Below are positions 18,663 through 26,906 of a stretch of 64,000 bases of DNA, piece after piece. Numbering within the stretch: position 1 is the first letter of the stretch; the number at the start of each line of letters is the position of its first letter. Below the pieces are notes generated by a model. That model saw only the letters and a list, made by a program, of their open reading frames with translations, was not told the origin of the DNA and did not search any database. Both the position numbers and the translations under genes were made by a program. This DNA comes from Brevibacillus sp. SYP-B805 (GTDB lineage Bacteria; Bacillota; Bacilli; Brevibacillales; Brevibacillaceae), in the NCBI RefSeq assembly GCF_011059135.1, contig NZ_JAALGD010000003.1:124001-188000 (forward strand). Direction: 5' to 3'.

Positions 18663-20315
18663 CTACACGGGCCGATACTCTCCGAACACCTGCCGGAGCA
18701 CGCCGCAAATCTCTCCGATCGTCGCATAGCTGCGCACGCAGTCCAGGATGAGCGGCATCAGGTTTTCGCTGCCTTCCGCCCCTTGCTTCAGGCGATTGAG
18801 CGTTTGCTCGACACGCTCCCGGTCACGCCGAGCCCGCAGCGCATCCAGCCTCTCTTTCTGCTTGCGGCCAAGGGTGGGATCGACGCGCAGCAGTTCCGGC
18901 TGGGGTTCGTTTTCCAGCTTGAAGCAGTTCATGCCGACGACCAGTTCCTCCCCGCTTTCGATCCGCCGCTGCGTTTCGTATGCCTGCTTGTGAATCTCCC
19001 GCTGCATGTAGCCGGCTTCCACGGCAGCCACCGCTCCGCCCATTTTTTCGATCTTCTCCAGGTATGCAAGCGCTTTGTACTCAATCTGATCGGTCAGGTA
19101 CTCCACATAGTAGGAACCGGCGAGCGGGTCAACGGTATCGGTCACGCCGCTTTCGTACGCAATGATCTGCTGGGTCCGCAGGGCGATGCGCGCCGACTCC
19201 TCCGTCGGCAGTGCCAGGGCTTCGTCGCGCGAGTTGGTGTGCAAGCTCTGCGTGCCGCCCAGGACGGCCGCCAGCGCCTGGATGGTGACGCGGACGATGT
19301 TGTTGTCCGGCTGCTGGGCGGTCAGGGTGGAGCCGCCGGTCTGCGTATGCACGCGGAACTGCCACGACTTCGGATTCTTCGCGCCGTACCGCTCCCGCAT
19401 CAGCCGCGCCCACATGCGGCGGGCTGCCCGGAATTTGGCGATCTCTTCAAAGAAGTTGTTGTGGCCGTTAAAGAAGAACGACAATTGCGGGGCAAAGCGG
19501 TCGATATCCAAGCCGGCCTGCAGCGCTGCTTCCACATAGGCGATACCGTCCGCCAGCGTAAACGCCACTTCCTGCACGGCAGTGGACCCCGCTTCCCGGA
19601 TGTGATACCCGCTGATGCTGATGGTGTTCCATTTCGGCACATGCTCGGCGCAGTAGGCAAAAATATCGGTGATCAACCGCATGGAAGGTTTCGGTGGGAA
19701 TATATAGGTCCCTCTCGCAATATACTCTTTCAAAATATCATTTTGGATCGTGCCGGACAGCTTCTCCGAAGGCACCCCCTGCTTTTCTCCCACGGCGATG
19801 TACATGGCCAGGAGCACGGCAGCAGGAGCGTTGATCGTCATCGAAGTGCTGACCCGATCCAGCGGAATGCCTTCCAGCAGGATCTCCATATCCTCGAGGG
19901 AATCGATCGCTACCCCGACTTTGCCTACTTCGCCCGCCGCCATCGGATCGTCGGAATCGTAGCCGATCTGGGTAGGCAGGTCAAACGCAACGCTTAACCC
20001 GGTCTGTCCCTGCTCCAGCAGATAACGGAAACGTCGGTTGGTCTCCTCGGCCGAGCCGAATCCGGCGTACTGCCGCATCGTCCACAAACGTCCCCGGTAC
20101 ATATTGGGCTGCACGCCGCGAGTATAGGGATATTCGCCCGGCAGTCCAACCTTTTCCATGTAAGCGTCATCAATTTCTTTTGGCAGATAAAGGGGGGCTA
20201 CCTCTATATCGGATGAGGTGGCAAAGCGAGACTTGCGCTCGGGGGCTTTGGCCAACCGTTCGGCCAACTGTTGTTGCCACTGCTGATAGAGTTGGGTAAA
20301 ATCTTCTTTAGCCAA
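18663..20315 (-). CDS. Methylmalonyl-CoA mutase, catalytic (acyl-CoA-binding) subunit
   Basis: Rearranges (R)-methylmalonyl-CoA to succinyl-CoA with adenosylcobalamin. The chosen start is TTG 20315, with AAGGAG nine nt upstream. This gives 550 residues, the size of stand-alone mutase catalytic subunits lacking the B12 domain; the ORF to 20549 runs across the promoter region. The TIM barrel shows [24 protein letters not shown], the substrate-binding loop [31 protein letters not shown] and [35 protein letters not shown]. The missing cobalamin domain is supplied by the next gene. No MeaB/ArgK chaperone gene is present in the window. Confidence 0.92.
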   Translation of the reverse strand: MAKEDFTQLYQQWQQQLAERLAKAPERKSRFATSSDIEVAPLYLPKEIDDAYMEKVGLPGEYPYTRGVQPNMYRGRLWTMRQYAGFGSAEETNRRFRYLLEQGQTGLSVAFDLPTQIGYDSDDPMAAGEVGKVGVAIDSLEDMEILLEGIPLDRVSTSMTINAPAAVLLAMYIAVGEKQGVPSEKLSGTIQNDILKEYIARGTYIFPPKPSMRLITDIFAYCAEHVPKWNTISISGYHIREAGSTAVQEVAFTLADGIAYVEAALQAGLDIDRFAPQLSFFFNGHNNFFEEIAKFRAARRMWARLMRERYGAKNPKSWQFRVHTQTGGSTLTAQQPDNNIVRVTIQALAAVLGGTQSLHTNSRDEALALPTEESARIALRTQQIIAYESGVTDTVDPLAGSYYVEYLTDQIEYKALAYLEKIEKMGGAVAAVEAGYMQREIHKQAYETQRRIESGEELVVGMNCFKLENEPQPELLRVDPTLGRKQKERLDALRARRDRERVEQTLNRLKQGAEGSENLMPLILDCVRSYATIGEICGVLRQVFGEYRPV

Positions 20316-20435
20316 ACGAACACACTCCTTCTTGTAGCGGTTCAACGCATACACTCTGGATACCATTCTAGCACAGCAGCGCCCATTTTCACACGCGCCA
20401 TTTCTCTTTCTTTTGCACGTTTTCAAGGAGGTTGC

Positions 20436-20525
20436 ATGATGAAACAATCGACCGTGGCAAAAATTCTGATTTTGCTGTTGGTCCTGGCCTTGATTCTTCC
20501 GACGGTATTTACGTTTCATCCTTAA
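20436..20525 (+). CDS. 29-residue membrane microprotein, Prli42-like candidate
   Basis: ATG 20436 is followed directly by a second ATG (20439), and a near-perfect AAGGAGG lies seven nt upstream. The peptide has a short basic N-terminus (MMKQSTVAK) and a single hydrophobic helix ([16 protein letters not shown]), ending FTFHP. A strong terminator follows 20 nt later. Prli42 is the tiny membrane anchor of the stressosome in Listeria and other Firmicutes, and in Listeria it lies between the bkd operon and a pepT-like gene. The order here (pepT-like, mmdA, mutase, this ORF, bkd) is similar, but sequence similarity is limited to the helix pattern. The real ORF is likely; the identity is tentative. 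Confidence 0.5.
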   Translation: MMKQSTVAKILILLLVLALILPTVFTFHP

Positions 20526-20544
20526 CGCTTGATTGACGAACAGC

Positions 20545-20580
20545 AGCAAAATCCCCCTCGCGCCGGAGGGGGATTTTGCT
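20545..20580. terminator. Bidirectional terminator, 15-bp perfect stem
   Basis: AGCAAAATCCCCCTC (20545-20559) and GAGGGGGATTTTGCT (20566-20580) are exact inverted repeats with a 6-nt loop. The hairpin lies between the microprotein (plus strand) and the stop of the first Asp-rich protein (minus strand), so it can serve both. Confidence 0.85.
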
Positions 20581-20586
20581 GTTTCC

Positions 20587-22698
20587 TTATTTATATACGC
20601 CGATGCTGGCTGTTTTCGCGTCCCAAACCACTTTGTAACCCAACCGATCGGTGATGAATCTGAGCGGAACCATCGGCATGCCGTTTTTCAATACGACAGC
20701 GGCTGGCAAGGTTGCCTCCGTTACTCCCACACGGGCCTTGTTGGAACCCACCGTGAGACGAATCACATTGGTGCCGCTGATAATGGCCACGGTGCTGTTG
20801 TTCCACTGGGTCGTCAATGCCAATCCATCTTTAAAGAACTGGGCCGGTACCATGGTGGTGCTGCCGTTTGCCAGATAAGGAGCGGCTGTCAGCGGGAAGG
20901 TCTTGCCTCCCTTGGTGAAATTGGCAACATTGAGTTTGATGCTCGCCGCATTCGCCGGCAGTGTCGTACCGGTAGAAGGCGTTGGCGTGGACGGCACGAC
21001 CGCGCCGCCGATTCCCACCGGACGGGCAAACAGGATGCCTTTTTCTTTCGAGCTGTATACGCCGAACGTGTAGATGGTTTTTTGACCTGCCGTCACGATG
21101 TTGGCAGCCTGATTGATGACCACATTCACCCTAGTGCCGGCCGGAATATCCTGCGCGGGATAAATCGCAATGTTATTGCCGAGCACCGATACGTAGCTGG
21201 CCGGAATGCCGTTCACGGTTACATTGGCAGGCGCGATGTACGGCGGTACCTTGAAGCCGGCCGGAACCACGACAGTCAGGAAATCCTGCCCTTTGACGAG
21301 CGGCACGTTCACGCCGTTAATGCCGATGTTAATGCCGGTTGCCGCCCACAAATACGGTCTGGTCAAGGAGACGGTTGACGTGCTGTTGTCGACAGGCGTA
21401 GCCGGAACTGGCGCCGGTGTCGGCGTCGGTGCCGGTGCGACCACATTGGTGATGGTGAACTTCCTGGAAGTGATGGTCTTGCCATCCACCGTCATCTTCA
21501 GGTCATAGCTGCCCGGCGTTTTCGGGTTGGTGATCCACGCCGAGTAGGAAAACTCCACTTCGACATTGCTGCTGGAAGCCATGCTGTCCGAAGCCGTCAC
21601 CCATACCTTGTTGCCCGATTTGTAGATTCTCTTCGCCGGTTTGCCGTTTACGGTCACATCCGAGGCGGTAAGAATGCCCGGGATCATGTCGGAAGACGGG
21701 AATTCCACGATCACATCATCGCCGCCATGAAGCTTCTTGCTCCCGAAGTCCGCCTCGAAGCTGTAGCTGGAGCGGGCACCTGCCGCCGTGTCAGACAGGG
21801 AGACAGAGAAGTCGGAGCTTGCACTCGAGCTGGAATCTTCGTCGATGGTGAACTCGTCGGACTCGTAGTCCACTCCGTCATAGGTGACGGTGATGGTGTA
21901 ATCGCCGGCGTCCGGGTTGGTAATGCCGAAGTCCTCGGAGAAGGAGATTTCCAGGTAATCGTCGCCATCCACATCCTCCGGAATTTTCAATTCCACTTCG
22001 TCGTCGTCAATACGGATGTCATCCACTTCGTAGCCGTTGATCTCCACGTCTTCCGTGTCCACATCATCTTCGTCCGGCAGCATGTCGGCATCCGGGAAGG
22101 TGACCGTTACCCATTCTCCTTCTTGCAAATCGTCGCTGTCGCTGTCAAGGTCGAACTGATCCAGGTCGTAGCTGGAATTGGCCCCTTCCGTCTCATCGCT
22201 TAGGTCAACGGAGTAATCGCCGTCGCTACTGCTGTCACTGCCGTCGCCGATGGTAACCGTATCGTACTCCTCATCATCGTCATCATTGTCGGTATAGACG
22301 GTAACATCATAATCGTCGTCATCTTCCGGATTGATTACACCCGGAATGGTAACCTTGATGGTGTCTCCTTCGTCCAGATCCTCATCCACCTTGACGATGA
22401 TTTCATTCGCATCGTCGTCAACCGTAATGCTTCTGTATTCCACATCGACATCTACATCATCTTCATCTACTTCGCTCAAATCAAAGTCGCTGTCAAAATT
22501 GATGTAAAACTTCTGCCCGGAGTCGAGTGGTTCATCTAGGGTGAATTTCACCTTGTATTCTACATCATCTTGTTCCGTATCGTAATCATCGGCCGTTACC
22601 TTCACATCACTGATCGCAAACGCTTGGGGAACAAGGGCGAACTGTGTGGAAATCACGGTGGCTGCGAGTACAACCGGAAGTAACTTTTTCTTTTCCAT
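20587..22698 (-). CDS. Secreted Asp-rich multi-module protein with C-terminal copper-amine-oxidase-N-like domain (paralogue 1)
   Basis: A 703-residue secreted protein. Signal peptide 1-28 (cleavage after AFA) leads into repeated modules of about 120 residues: A (29-150), B (162-286), C (297-417), then a Pro-rich linker (418-440) and a diverged module D (441-565). A second Pro/Thr linker leads to a stalk/copper-amine-oxidase-N-like domain (about 585-703, ending [17 protein letters not shown]). The modules share FPxxDMxP (in B and C), an xVxxNG motif, and a (I/V)xNPxxxxxY strand near the end, suggesting a beta-sandwich. Module A and the A-B junction are extremely acidic (for example [10 protein letters not shown]), while module C is far less so. 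There is no LPxTG or S-layer-homology anchor. Function unknown; Ca2+ binding or matrix assembly are guesses. It is paralogous to the next two genes. Confidence 0.85.
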   Translation of the reverse strand: MEKKKLLPVVLAATVISTQFALVPQAFAISDVKVTADDYDTEQDDVEYKVKFTLDEPLDSGQKFYINFDSDFDLSEVDEDDVDVDVEYRSITVDDDANEIIVKVDEDLDEGDTIKVTIPGVINPEDDDDYDVTVYTDNDDDDEEYDTVTIGDGSDSSSDGDYSVDLSDETEGANSSYDLDQFDLDSDSDDLQEGEWVTVTFPDADMLPDEDDVDTEDVEINGYEVDDIRIDDDEVELKIPEDVDGDDYLEISFSEDFGITNPDAGDYTITVTYDGVDYESDEFTIDEDSSSSASSDFSVSLSDTAAGARSSYSFEADFGSKKLHGGDDVIVEFPSSDMIPGILTASDVTVNGKPAKRIYKSGNKVWVTASDSMASSSNVEVEFSYSAWITNPKTPGSYDLKMTVDGKTITSRKFTITNVVAPAPTPTPAPVPATPVDNSTSTVSLTRPYLWAATGINIGINGVNVPLVKGQDFLTVVVPAGFKVPPYIAPANVTVNGIPASYVSVLGNNIAIYPAQDIPAGTRVNVVINQAANIVTAGQKTIYTFGVYSSKEKGILFARPVGIGGAVVPSTPTPSTGTTLPANAASIKLNVANFTKGGKTFPLTAAPYLANGSTTMVPAQFFKDGLALTTQWNNSTVAIISGTNVIRLTVGSNKARVGVTEATLPAAVVLKNGMPMVPLRFITDRLGYKVVWDAKTASIGVYK

Positions 22699-22753
22699 AT
22701 GATCCTCCCATCTTATCAGTCTAACTGGCAGAAATCTTTTGAATGATTTCAGT

Positions 22754-22788
22754 CTACCATAAATAGAGAAACGAGGAAATGTTTTCGC
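22754..22788 (-). promoter_or_regulatory. Upstream element shared by Asp-rich paralogues 1 and 2 (copy 1)
   Basis: On the minus strand GCGAAAACATT, 16 bases, then TATGGTAG, ending 55 nt before the ATG. The same two blocks with the same spacing occur before paralogue 2. Spacing suggests a promoter, with TATGGT as a poor -10; the sigma factor is not recognisable. Common descent of the duplicated genes would also explain it. Confidence 0.4.
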
Positions 22789-22942
22789 ATGTGTTTCACC
22801 AGATTGATCGGTTTTTGGCGAAACATTTCCATCACCCGCAGATTACAGGTACCCATTTACTATGACGCAGAGCCCAGGAAAAAGGTTACAGGCGAAACCC
22901 CAAAATTTTTCGACAAGGCGGTGCAGCGTTTCGGTGGATTAG

Positions 22943-22990
22943 AAAAACTCGGCTTGTCGCCCGGTCCTTATGGCGAAAGCCGAAGTTTTT
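22943..22990 (-). promoter_or_regulatory. Long imperfect hairpin in the leader/upstream region of paralogue 1
   Basis: AAAAACT-CGGCTT-GT-CGCC (22943-22961) pairs with GGCG-AA-AGCCG-A-AGTTTTT (22972-22990). Read on the minus strand it is a stem followed by TTTTTCT, so it could be a second terminator behind paralogue 2 or an attenuator-like element. It does not fit a riboswitch that I know. Confidence 0.45.
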
Positions 22991-23043
22991 CTTATACTTT
23001 CATCCTCTAACGCGTTAGCGAAATTAACTTTCTGAAAGTGCAA

Positions 23044-23078
23044 CGAAAACCAAGGCCGATCGCGGACCTTGGTTTTCG
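23044..23078. terminator. Terminator after Asp-rich paralogue 2
   Basis: CGAAAACCAAGG (23044-23055) and CCTTGGTTTTCG (23067-23078) are exact 12-bp inverted repeats, 15 bp behind the stop codon. The same AAAACCAAGG core recurs in the terminator after the bkd operon (26907-26941). Confidence 0.7.
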
Positions 23079-23092
23079 TGCTTGTACCATCC

Positions 23093-24358
23093 CTATTGGG
23101 TAATGGTAAACGGCTTGGAAGTGATCGTCTTGCTGTCCAAGCTCATTTTCAATGTATAATTGCCGGCTGTTTTCGGATTTTTGAGATTCGCATTGTAGGA
23201 GAATACCACTTTCACGTTTCTCGATGCCTGCTGCGTGGTGGATGCAGTCAAGGTGACGGTTTTGCCGGATACCTTGGCGCTTCTTACCTGCTTGCCATTG
23301 ATGGTGATATTGTAGCGGGAGAGCGAGGACGGCAGCATATCGGCGCTCGGGAATTCAATTTTCAATTGTTTGCCCGCTTTGATCTGGCTGCTGCCGAAGT
23401 TTGCTTCAAAGGTGTAGCTGGAACGGGCACCCGCTTTGGAGCTGGAGAGCGAAACCGGGAAATCCGTGCTCTGTACCGGCTTTTTGATTTCAAACGGTTT
23501 GGACACATATTCGTAGTTATCGTATTCGACCTTGACGGTGTAATCGGTGTCGTGATCCGGATTTTCGATACCGAAGCTCTTGAAGAATTCGATTTCCAGG
23601 AAATCGTCGCCATCCGCGCTGTTCGGAATGCCAAGGATGACTTCTTTGCCCGAGATCGAGATATTTTTCACATCATGGCCGTTGATCGCCACATCCTCTT
23701 TATCGACATCCGCATCATCGGGCAGCATGTCGGCGCTCGGGAAGGTTACGACCACTTGGTCGCCCGCGTTCAGTTCATCGCTTTTGCGATCCAGATCAAA
23801 CTCTTTGAGCAGATAGCCGGAAATATCGCCTTCATACGGACTGATGACCGACACGTCAAAGGCATCATCGATGGTATCCCCATCATCGTCGTCATCGTCA
23901 TCATCGTCCTCTTCGATGGTGACGGTATCGTAATCATCATCGTCGTCATTATCCGTGTAGACATAGACATCGTAATCGTCCTCGTCATCCGGGTTGGTGA
24001 TGCCGTCGATGGTCACCTTGATGGTGTCGCCCTCACTGTAATCTTCATCCACCGTGATCTCGACGACATTGTCATCCACATAGACGTCGTCCGGTTCCTC
24101 GCCGTCAACCTCCACGTCATTGGTGTCGAGATCATCAATCTCGAAGTCGCTGTCGAATTCCACATAAATGGTATCTCCGGCGTCAAAATCCTCGTCCAGG
24201 GTAAACTTAATGGTATACTCGGTCTCCTCTCCCGGATTGTAATCATCCGCCGTCACCCTTACGTCGGAGATGGCATGGGCGGCCGGCACATACGAGAAAT
24301 GAGTGGCACTGAGAGCAGTTGCAAATAGTACAGGTAACAATGTGCTCTTTTTTTTCAT
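23093..24358 (-). CDS. Secreted Asp-rich three-module protein (paralogue 2)
   Basis: A 421-residue protein: signal peptide 1-29 (cleavage after AHA), then modules A (30-148), B (167-292) and C (299-421) with the FPSADMLP, INGK/INGH and NP..Y signatures of paralogue 1 in B and C. It lacks the extra C-terminal domains. A run of nine Asp (151-159) links A to B. Charge is strongly polarised: by hand count module A with its linker has about 60 acidic and only a few basic residues, whereas module C has about 17 Lys/Arg and 4 Asp/Glu. No wall or membrane anchor is visible. ATG has an AGGTATTTT-type, rather weak ribosome site. Function unknown; probably extracellular. Confidence 0.85.
   Translation of the reverse strand: MKKKSTLLPVLFATALSATHFSYVPAAHAISDVRVTADDYNPGEETEYTIKFTLDEDFDAGDTIYVEFDSDFEIDDLDTNDVEVDGEEPDDVYVDDNVVEITVDEDYSEGDTIKVTIDGITNPDDEDDYDVYVYTDNDDDDDYDTVTIEEDDDDDDDDDGDTIDDAFDVSVISPYEGDISGYLLKEFDLDRKSDELNAGDQVVVTFPSADMLPDDADVDKEDVAINGHDVKNISISGKEVILGIPNSADGDDFLEIEFFKSFGIENPDHDTDYTVKVEYDNYEYVSKPFEIKKPVQSTDFPVSLSSSKAGARSSYTFEANFGSSQIKAGKQLKIEFPSADMLPSSLSRYNITINGKQVRSAKVSGKTVTLTASTTQQASRNVKVVFSYNANLKNPKTAGNYTLKMSLDSKTITSKPFTITQ
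23882..23908. repeat. In-frame Asp-codon microsatellite (nine GAT/GAC codons)
   Basis: Nine consecutive Asp codons inside paralogue 2. The array mixes GAT and GAC, so it is an imperfect trinucleotide repeat. Slippage would change the linker length without shifting the frame. Confidence 0.8.
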
Positions 24359-24410
24359 AAAATACCTCCACTTTTTTCTAATTTACTAGACTTTTTTTCC
24401 AGCTATTAGA

Positions 24411-24445
24411 CTACCATAAAACGAGAATAGAGGGAATGTTTTCGC
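24411..24445 (-). promoter_or_regulatory. Upstream element shared by Asp-rich paralogues 1 and 2 (copy 2)
   Basis: GCGAAAACATT, 16 bases, TATGGTAG on the minus strand, ending 52 nt before the ATG of paralogue 2. The 16-bp interior differs from copy 1 while both blocks and the spacing are kept, which favours function over simple shared ancestry. Confidence 0.4.
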
Positions 24446-24579
24446 AAGAATTTCTCTTTTTTTATCAAGAATTGACGAAATTCTCAGCTGGAAATCTCAT
24501 AGCTCTCCAATAACTAAGACGAAAATCATGGGAAAATCGTTACACCTTCCGCCCAAAAATTTCCTCTCTGATGGAAAAA

Positions 24580-24643
24580 CAAAAAAGCCCCCTTTCTTTG
24601 GCAGGCGCCATTGTCAGCCTGCCGCATGGGAGCATAAGGGGGC
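24580..24643 (-). terminator. Terminator after Asp-rich paralogue 3
   Basis: Two nested stems: GCCCCCTT (24587-24594) with AAGGGGGC (24636-24643), enclosing GGCAGGC/GCCTGCC. On the minus strand the stem is followed by TTTTTTGTTTTT, a strong intrinsic terminator. Confidence 0.8.
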
Positions 24644-24664
24644 GGTCGTCCTGGTTTTTTGCCG

Positions 24665-25912
24665 TTATGGTGTGATGGTGAACGGTCGGGAGGTGATCTT
24701 GATGCCGCTCATCGTCATCTTCAGTTGATAGGTTCCCGGATTTGTCGGATTCTTCAGGTTGGCGGCACTGGTGAAGACCACCTTGACGACGCGCGAGCTT
24801 GGCACTCGGCTGGACGCTGTCAAGGTAACGGTACTGCCGGATACACTCACGTTCCTAGCCTGGAAGCCGTTTATCGTGATATTGAATCTGCTGAGCGAAT
24901 CCGGGATCATGTCGGCGCTGGGGAACTCCACCTTCAGCTGCCTGCCCGCCTTGATTTGATCCTTTCCAAAGCTTGCCTCGAACGCATAGCTGGCGTGCGC
25001 CCCCGCCTTGTGGCTGGAGAGGGATACCGGGAAGTCCTTGCTGACGACGGCTGGCTGAATTGCAAACGCCTTTGATTCATACTCGTAACCGTCGTATTCC
25101 ACGGTGATGGTGTAATTCGAGCCGTTTTTCGGGTTTGTGATGCCGAATCCCCGGAAAAACTCGATCTTCAAAAAGTCGTCGCCGTCAGCACGCCTCGGAA
25201 CGCCGAGAATTACCCTGTTTTTGGCGATATCGATTCTGGATACATCGTAGCCATTGATGGTCACATCCTCGGTATCGACATCTCTCTCATCGGGCAGCAT
25301 CGAGGAAGAGGGGAAGGTGATCTCCACGTCCTCCCCGCTTTCCAAATCATCGCTGCGGCTCTTCAGGTCAAAGGAGGAAAAGATATAACCGGCTTGATCG
25401 CCCTCAACCGGACTGGTCGGCGTCACCGTGAACACATTTTCTTCCGCGTCATCATCATCTTCCCTGATCTTGACGGTATCGTAATCCCTATCGTCGTCGT
25501 TGTCCGTTTCAACCCAGATCCTATAAGAACCTTCGTCATCCGGGTTGGTGATCCCGTCGATCGTCACTTCGATGGTGTCATCCTCGTCGTAATCCTCGCC
25601 CACTTCGATCTCGATCACATTGTCATCCACATAGACATCATCCGGTTCATCCCCGTCGACCTCCACATCGTCCGTGTCCAAATCTTCGTCAATCTCAAAA
25701 TCGTCGTCAAATTCGATGTAGATATGGTCTCCATCGTCGAAATCTTCGTCCAGCCTGAATTCGATGGTATACGACGTTTCCTTCCCCGCGGTATCATCGT
25801 CAGCAGATGCCTTCATCTTCGAAATCGCCTGCGCGGCGGGGAGGTGGCTGAACTGCGCGATAACCAGCGCGAGCGCAAACAAAACCGGCAGCCATGGATT
25901 CCTTTTTTTCAT
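24665..25912 (-). CDS. Secreted Asp-rich three-module protein (paralogue 3)
   Basis: The ATG at 25912 has GAGGAGG upstream and gives 415 residues with a classical signal peptide (1-29, cleavage after AQA); the ORF extension to 25948 is unlikely. Modules A (30-150), B (161-286) and C (292-415) align throughout with paralogue 2. Shared landmarks are DEPDDVYVDDNV in A, FPSSSMLP and INGYDV in B, FPSADMIP and ITINGF in C, and the ending RPFTITP. Module A is again very acidic and C rich in Lys/Arg. No anchor motif or catalytic motif is seen. It is the first of the three tandem genes and has its own terminator. Confidence 0.85.
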   Translation of the reverse strand: MKKRNPWLPVLFALALVIAQFSHLPAAQAISKMKASADDDTAGKETSYTIEFRLDEDFDDGDHIYIEFDDDFEIDEDLDTDDVEVDGDEPDDVYVDDNVIEIEVGEDYDEDDTIEVTIDGITNPDDEGSYRIWVETDNDDDRDYDTVKIREDDDDAEENVFTVTPTSPVEGDQAGYIFSSFDLKSRSDDLESGEDVEITFPSSSMLPDERDVDTEDVTINGYDVSRIDIAKNRVILGVPRRADGDDFLKIEFFRGFGITNPKNGSNYTITVEYDGYEYESKAFAIQPAVVSKDFPVSLSSHKAGAHASYAFEASFGKDQIKAGRQLKVEFPSADMIPDSLSRFNITINGFQARNVSVSGSTVTLTASSRVPSSRVVKVVFTSAANLKNPTNPGTYQLKMTMSGIKITSRPFTITP

Positions 25913-26055
25913 AATGACCTCCTCACGAGTAAAATGTTTCTGATGCAACCGCTATCAGACGATGATGCTACGTGCAACGAAGGGATTTCCTACAGGCTTT
26001 TCCGGCTGAAAGTCTGATACCGGTTAAAAGATAAGACGTTTGAATCCATATTTTG

Positions 26056-26820
26056 TCACACAATTCCGCAAAAATTTTTCGTGCTCATCAGATCGACCAA
26101 GATGTTTCGCCGATGCAGGAGAAAGCGCCGAAGAATGCGTTTTTCCCTTTGTTTCAGGCAGCCGCGCGGAACGCTTCGCATGGCCATGTCAATGGCGGAA
26201 ACAGGCAGATTCCGGATTTTTTGGATCATGGGAGCAAAATGTTCGGCCTTCAGATGGACTGCCAACCCCTTTGGCACTTTACAGCGAAAATGCGTCTGCT
26301 TCGGCAGGTGGCGGTTCCGTCCGTGTGTGCGCAGCCCCAACGCGCCATAAAACGCCTTTTCATGATCGATCAAATACCAGCTGTATTTGTCGGTGGGCGC
26401 ATTGCGGTAGAGGATCAGGTTGCCCGCCGCCCGATCGGCATTGGCGATCCAGGTGTCAAACACAACCACCTGCCGAAGCAGTTCGAACTGATTCACATAT
26501 TTCTCCGGATTGGCATGCACGTTCTCCCCCGCCATCCGCCAGGTTACGACTTCCCGGGCCGGCATCTTCCATGACACGATGCCGTACACATTTTTTCCGC
26601 GCTTCCCTTTCAATACCGCTGTGCGTACTTTTGCCGCAGGCAGTCCCAAGCGGTTGGCCAATGCGCGGGCGATGTATTCGCAGGCAACCGCCAGCCGGTA
26701 CTGCTTTGGCCTTTTCTTACGGGTGAACCGAAAATACGCCTCCCTTCCGCGCTGATCTTCCACCAACCAGACCACCCGGCTTCCCTTTCTGCGCAAAAAC
26801 GCTTTCCACCGCCATCGCAA
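26056..26820 (-). CDS. Stand-alone HipA-like kinase family protein
   Basis: A 254-residue protein recognised by the HipA-type kinase core: VFDTWIANADRAAGNLIL (catalytic Asp/Asn segment, about 140-157) and WYLIDHEKAF (metal-binding Asp, about 167-176). The N-terminal HipA domain is absent, as in the short HipA-like kinases of Bacillales. No HipB-type helix-turn-helix gene lies nearby, so it is not an ordinary toxin-antitoxin pair. The start is uncertain: the listed TTG has no good ribosome site, and the open frame continues upstream (...GYTFLIRSK...) without an ATG. It is transcribed towards the Asp-rich gene cluster. Substrate unknown. Confidence 0.7.
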   Translation of the reverse strand: MRWRWKAFLRRKGSRVVWLVEDQRGREAYFRFTRKKRPKQYRLAVACEYIARALANRLGLPAAKVRTAVLKGKRGKNVYGIVSWKMPAREVVTWRMAGENVHANPEKYVNQFELLRQVVVFDTWIANADRAAGNLILYRNAPTDKYSWYLIDHEKAFYGALGLRTHGRNRHLPKQTHFRCKVPKGLAVHLKAEHFAPMIQKIRNLPVSAIDMAMRSVPRGCLKQREKRILRRFLLHRRNILVDLMSTKNFCGIV

Positions 26821-26906
26821 CCGCAGGACCCGACCATCCCTTTCCTGTAATTTCGAGCGGATGAGAAACGTGTATCCATTATCATTGTATGACGAAAAAA
26901 TGACAA

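Larger units (their letters stand above)
22699..23092. other. Intergenic region (394 bp) upstream of Asp-rich paralogue 1
   Basis: No gene is supported. From the left it holds a block shared with the upstream region of paralogue 2 (22754-22788), an inverted repeat GGAAATGTTTTCGC (22775-22788) / GCGAAACATTTCC (22818-22830), a long imperfect hairpin (22943-22990) and the terminator of paralogue 2 (23044-23078). The stretch 22831-22942 contains no feature I can name. Confidence 0.6.
24359..24664. other. Intergenic region (306 bp) between Asp-rich paralogues 2 and 3
   Basis: It contains the shared upstream element (24411-24445), an AGAATTTC/GAAATTCT inverted repeat just beyond it (about 24446-24487), and the strong terminator of paralogue 3 (24580-24643). 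The part between, about 24490-24575, is AT-rich with nothing recognisable. No ORF with a ribosome site is present. Confidence 0.6.

Noticed and set aside
18663-20549. Longer mutase starting at 20549
   Set aside because: The extra N-terminus is Lys/Arg/Gln-rich noise overlapping the microprotein and promoter; TTG 20315 has a proper ribosome site and gives the family length.
22831-22900. GEMM (cyclic-di-GMP) riboswitch, because of ACGCAGAGCC and GGTTACAGG strings on the plus strand
   Set aside because: The second stem is missing, and no plus-strand gene follows for it to control.
20587-25912. Asp-rich proteins as a sign of a halophilic (salt-in) organism
   Set aside because: The housekeeping proteins in the window have ordinary charge, so the acidity is specific to these secreted proteins.
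26056-26820. HipAB toxin-antitoxin system
   Set aside because: No HipB-like helix-turn-helix gene lies on either side, and the HipA N-terminal domain is absent.
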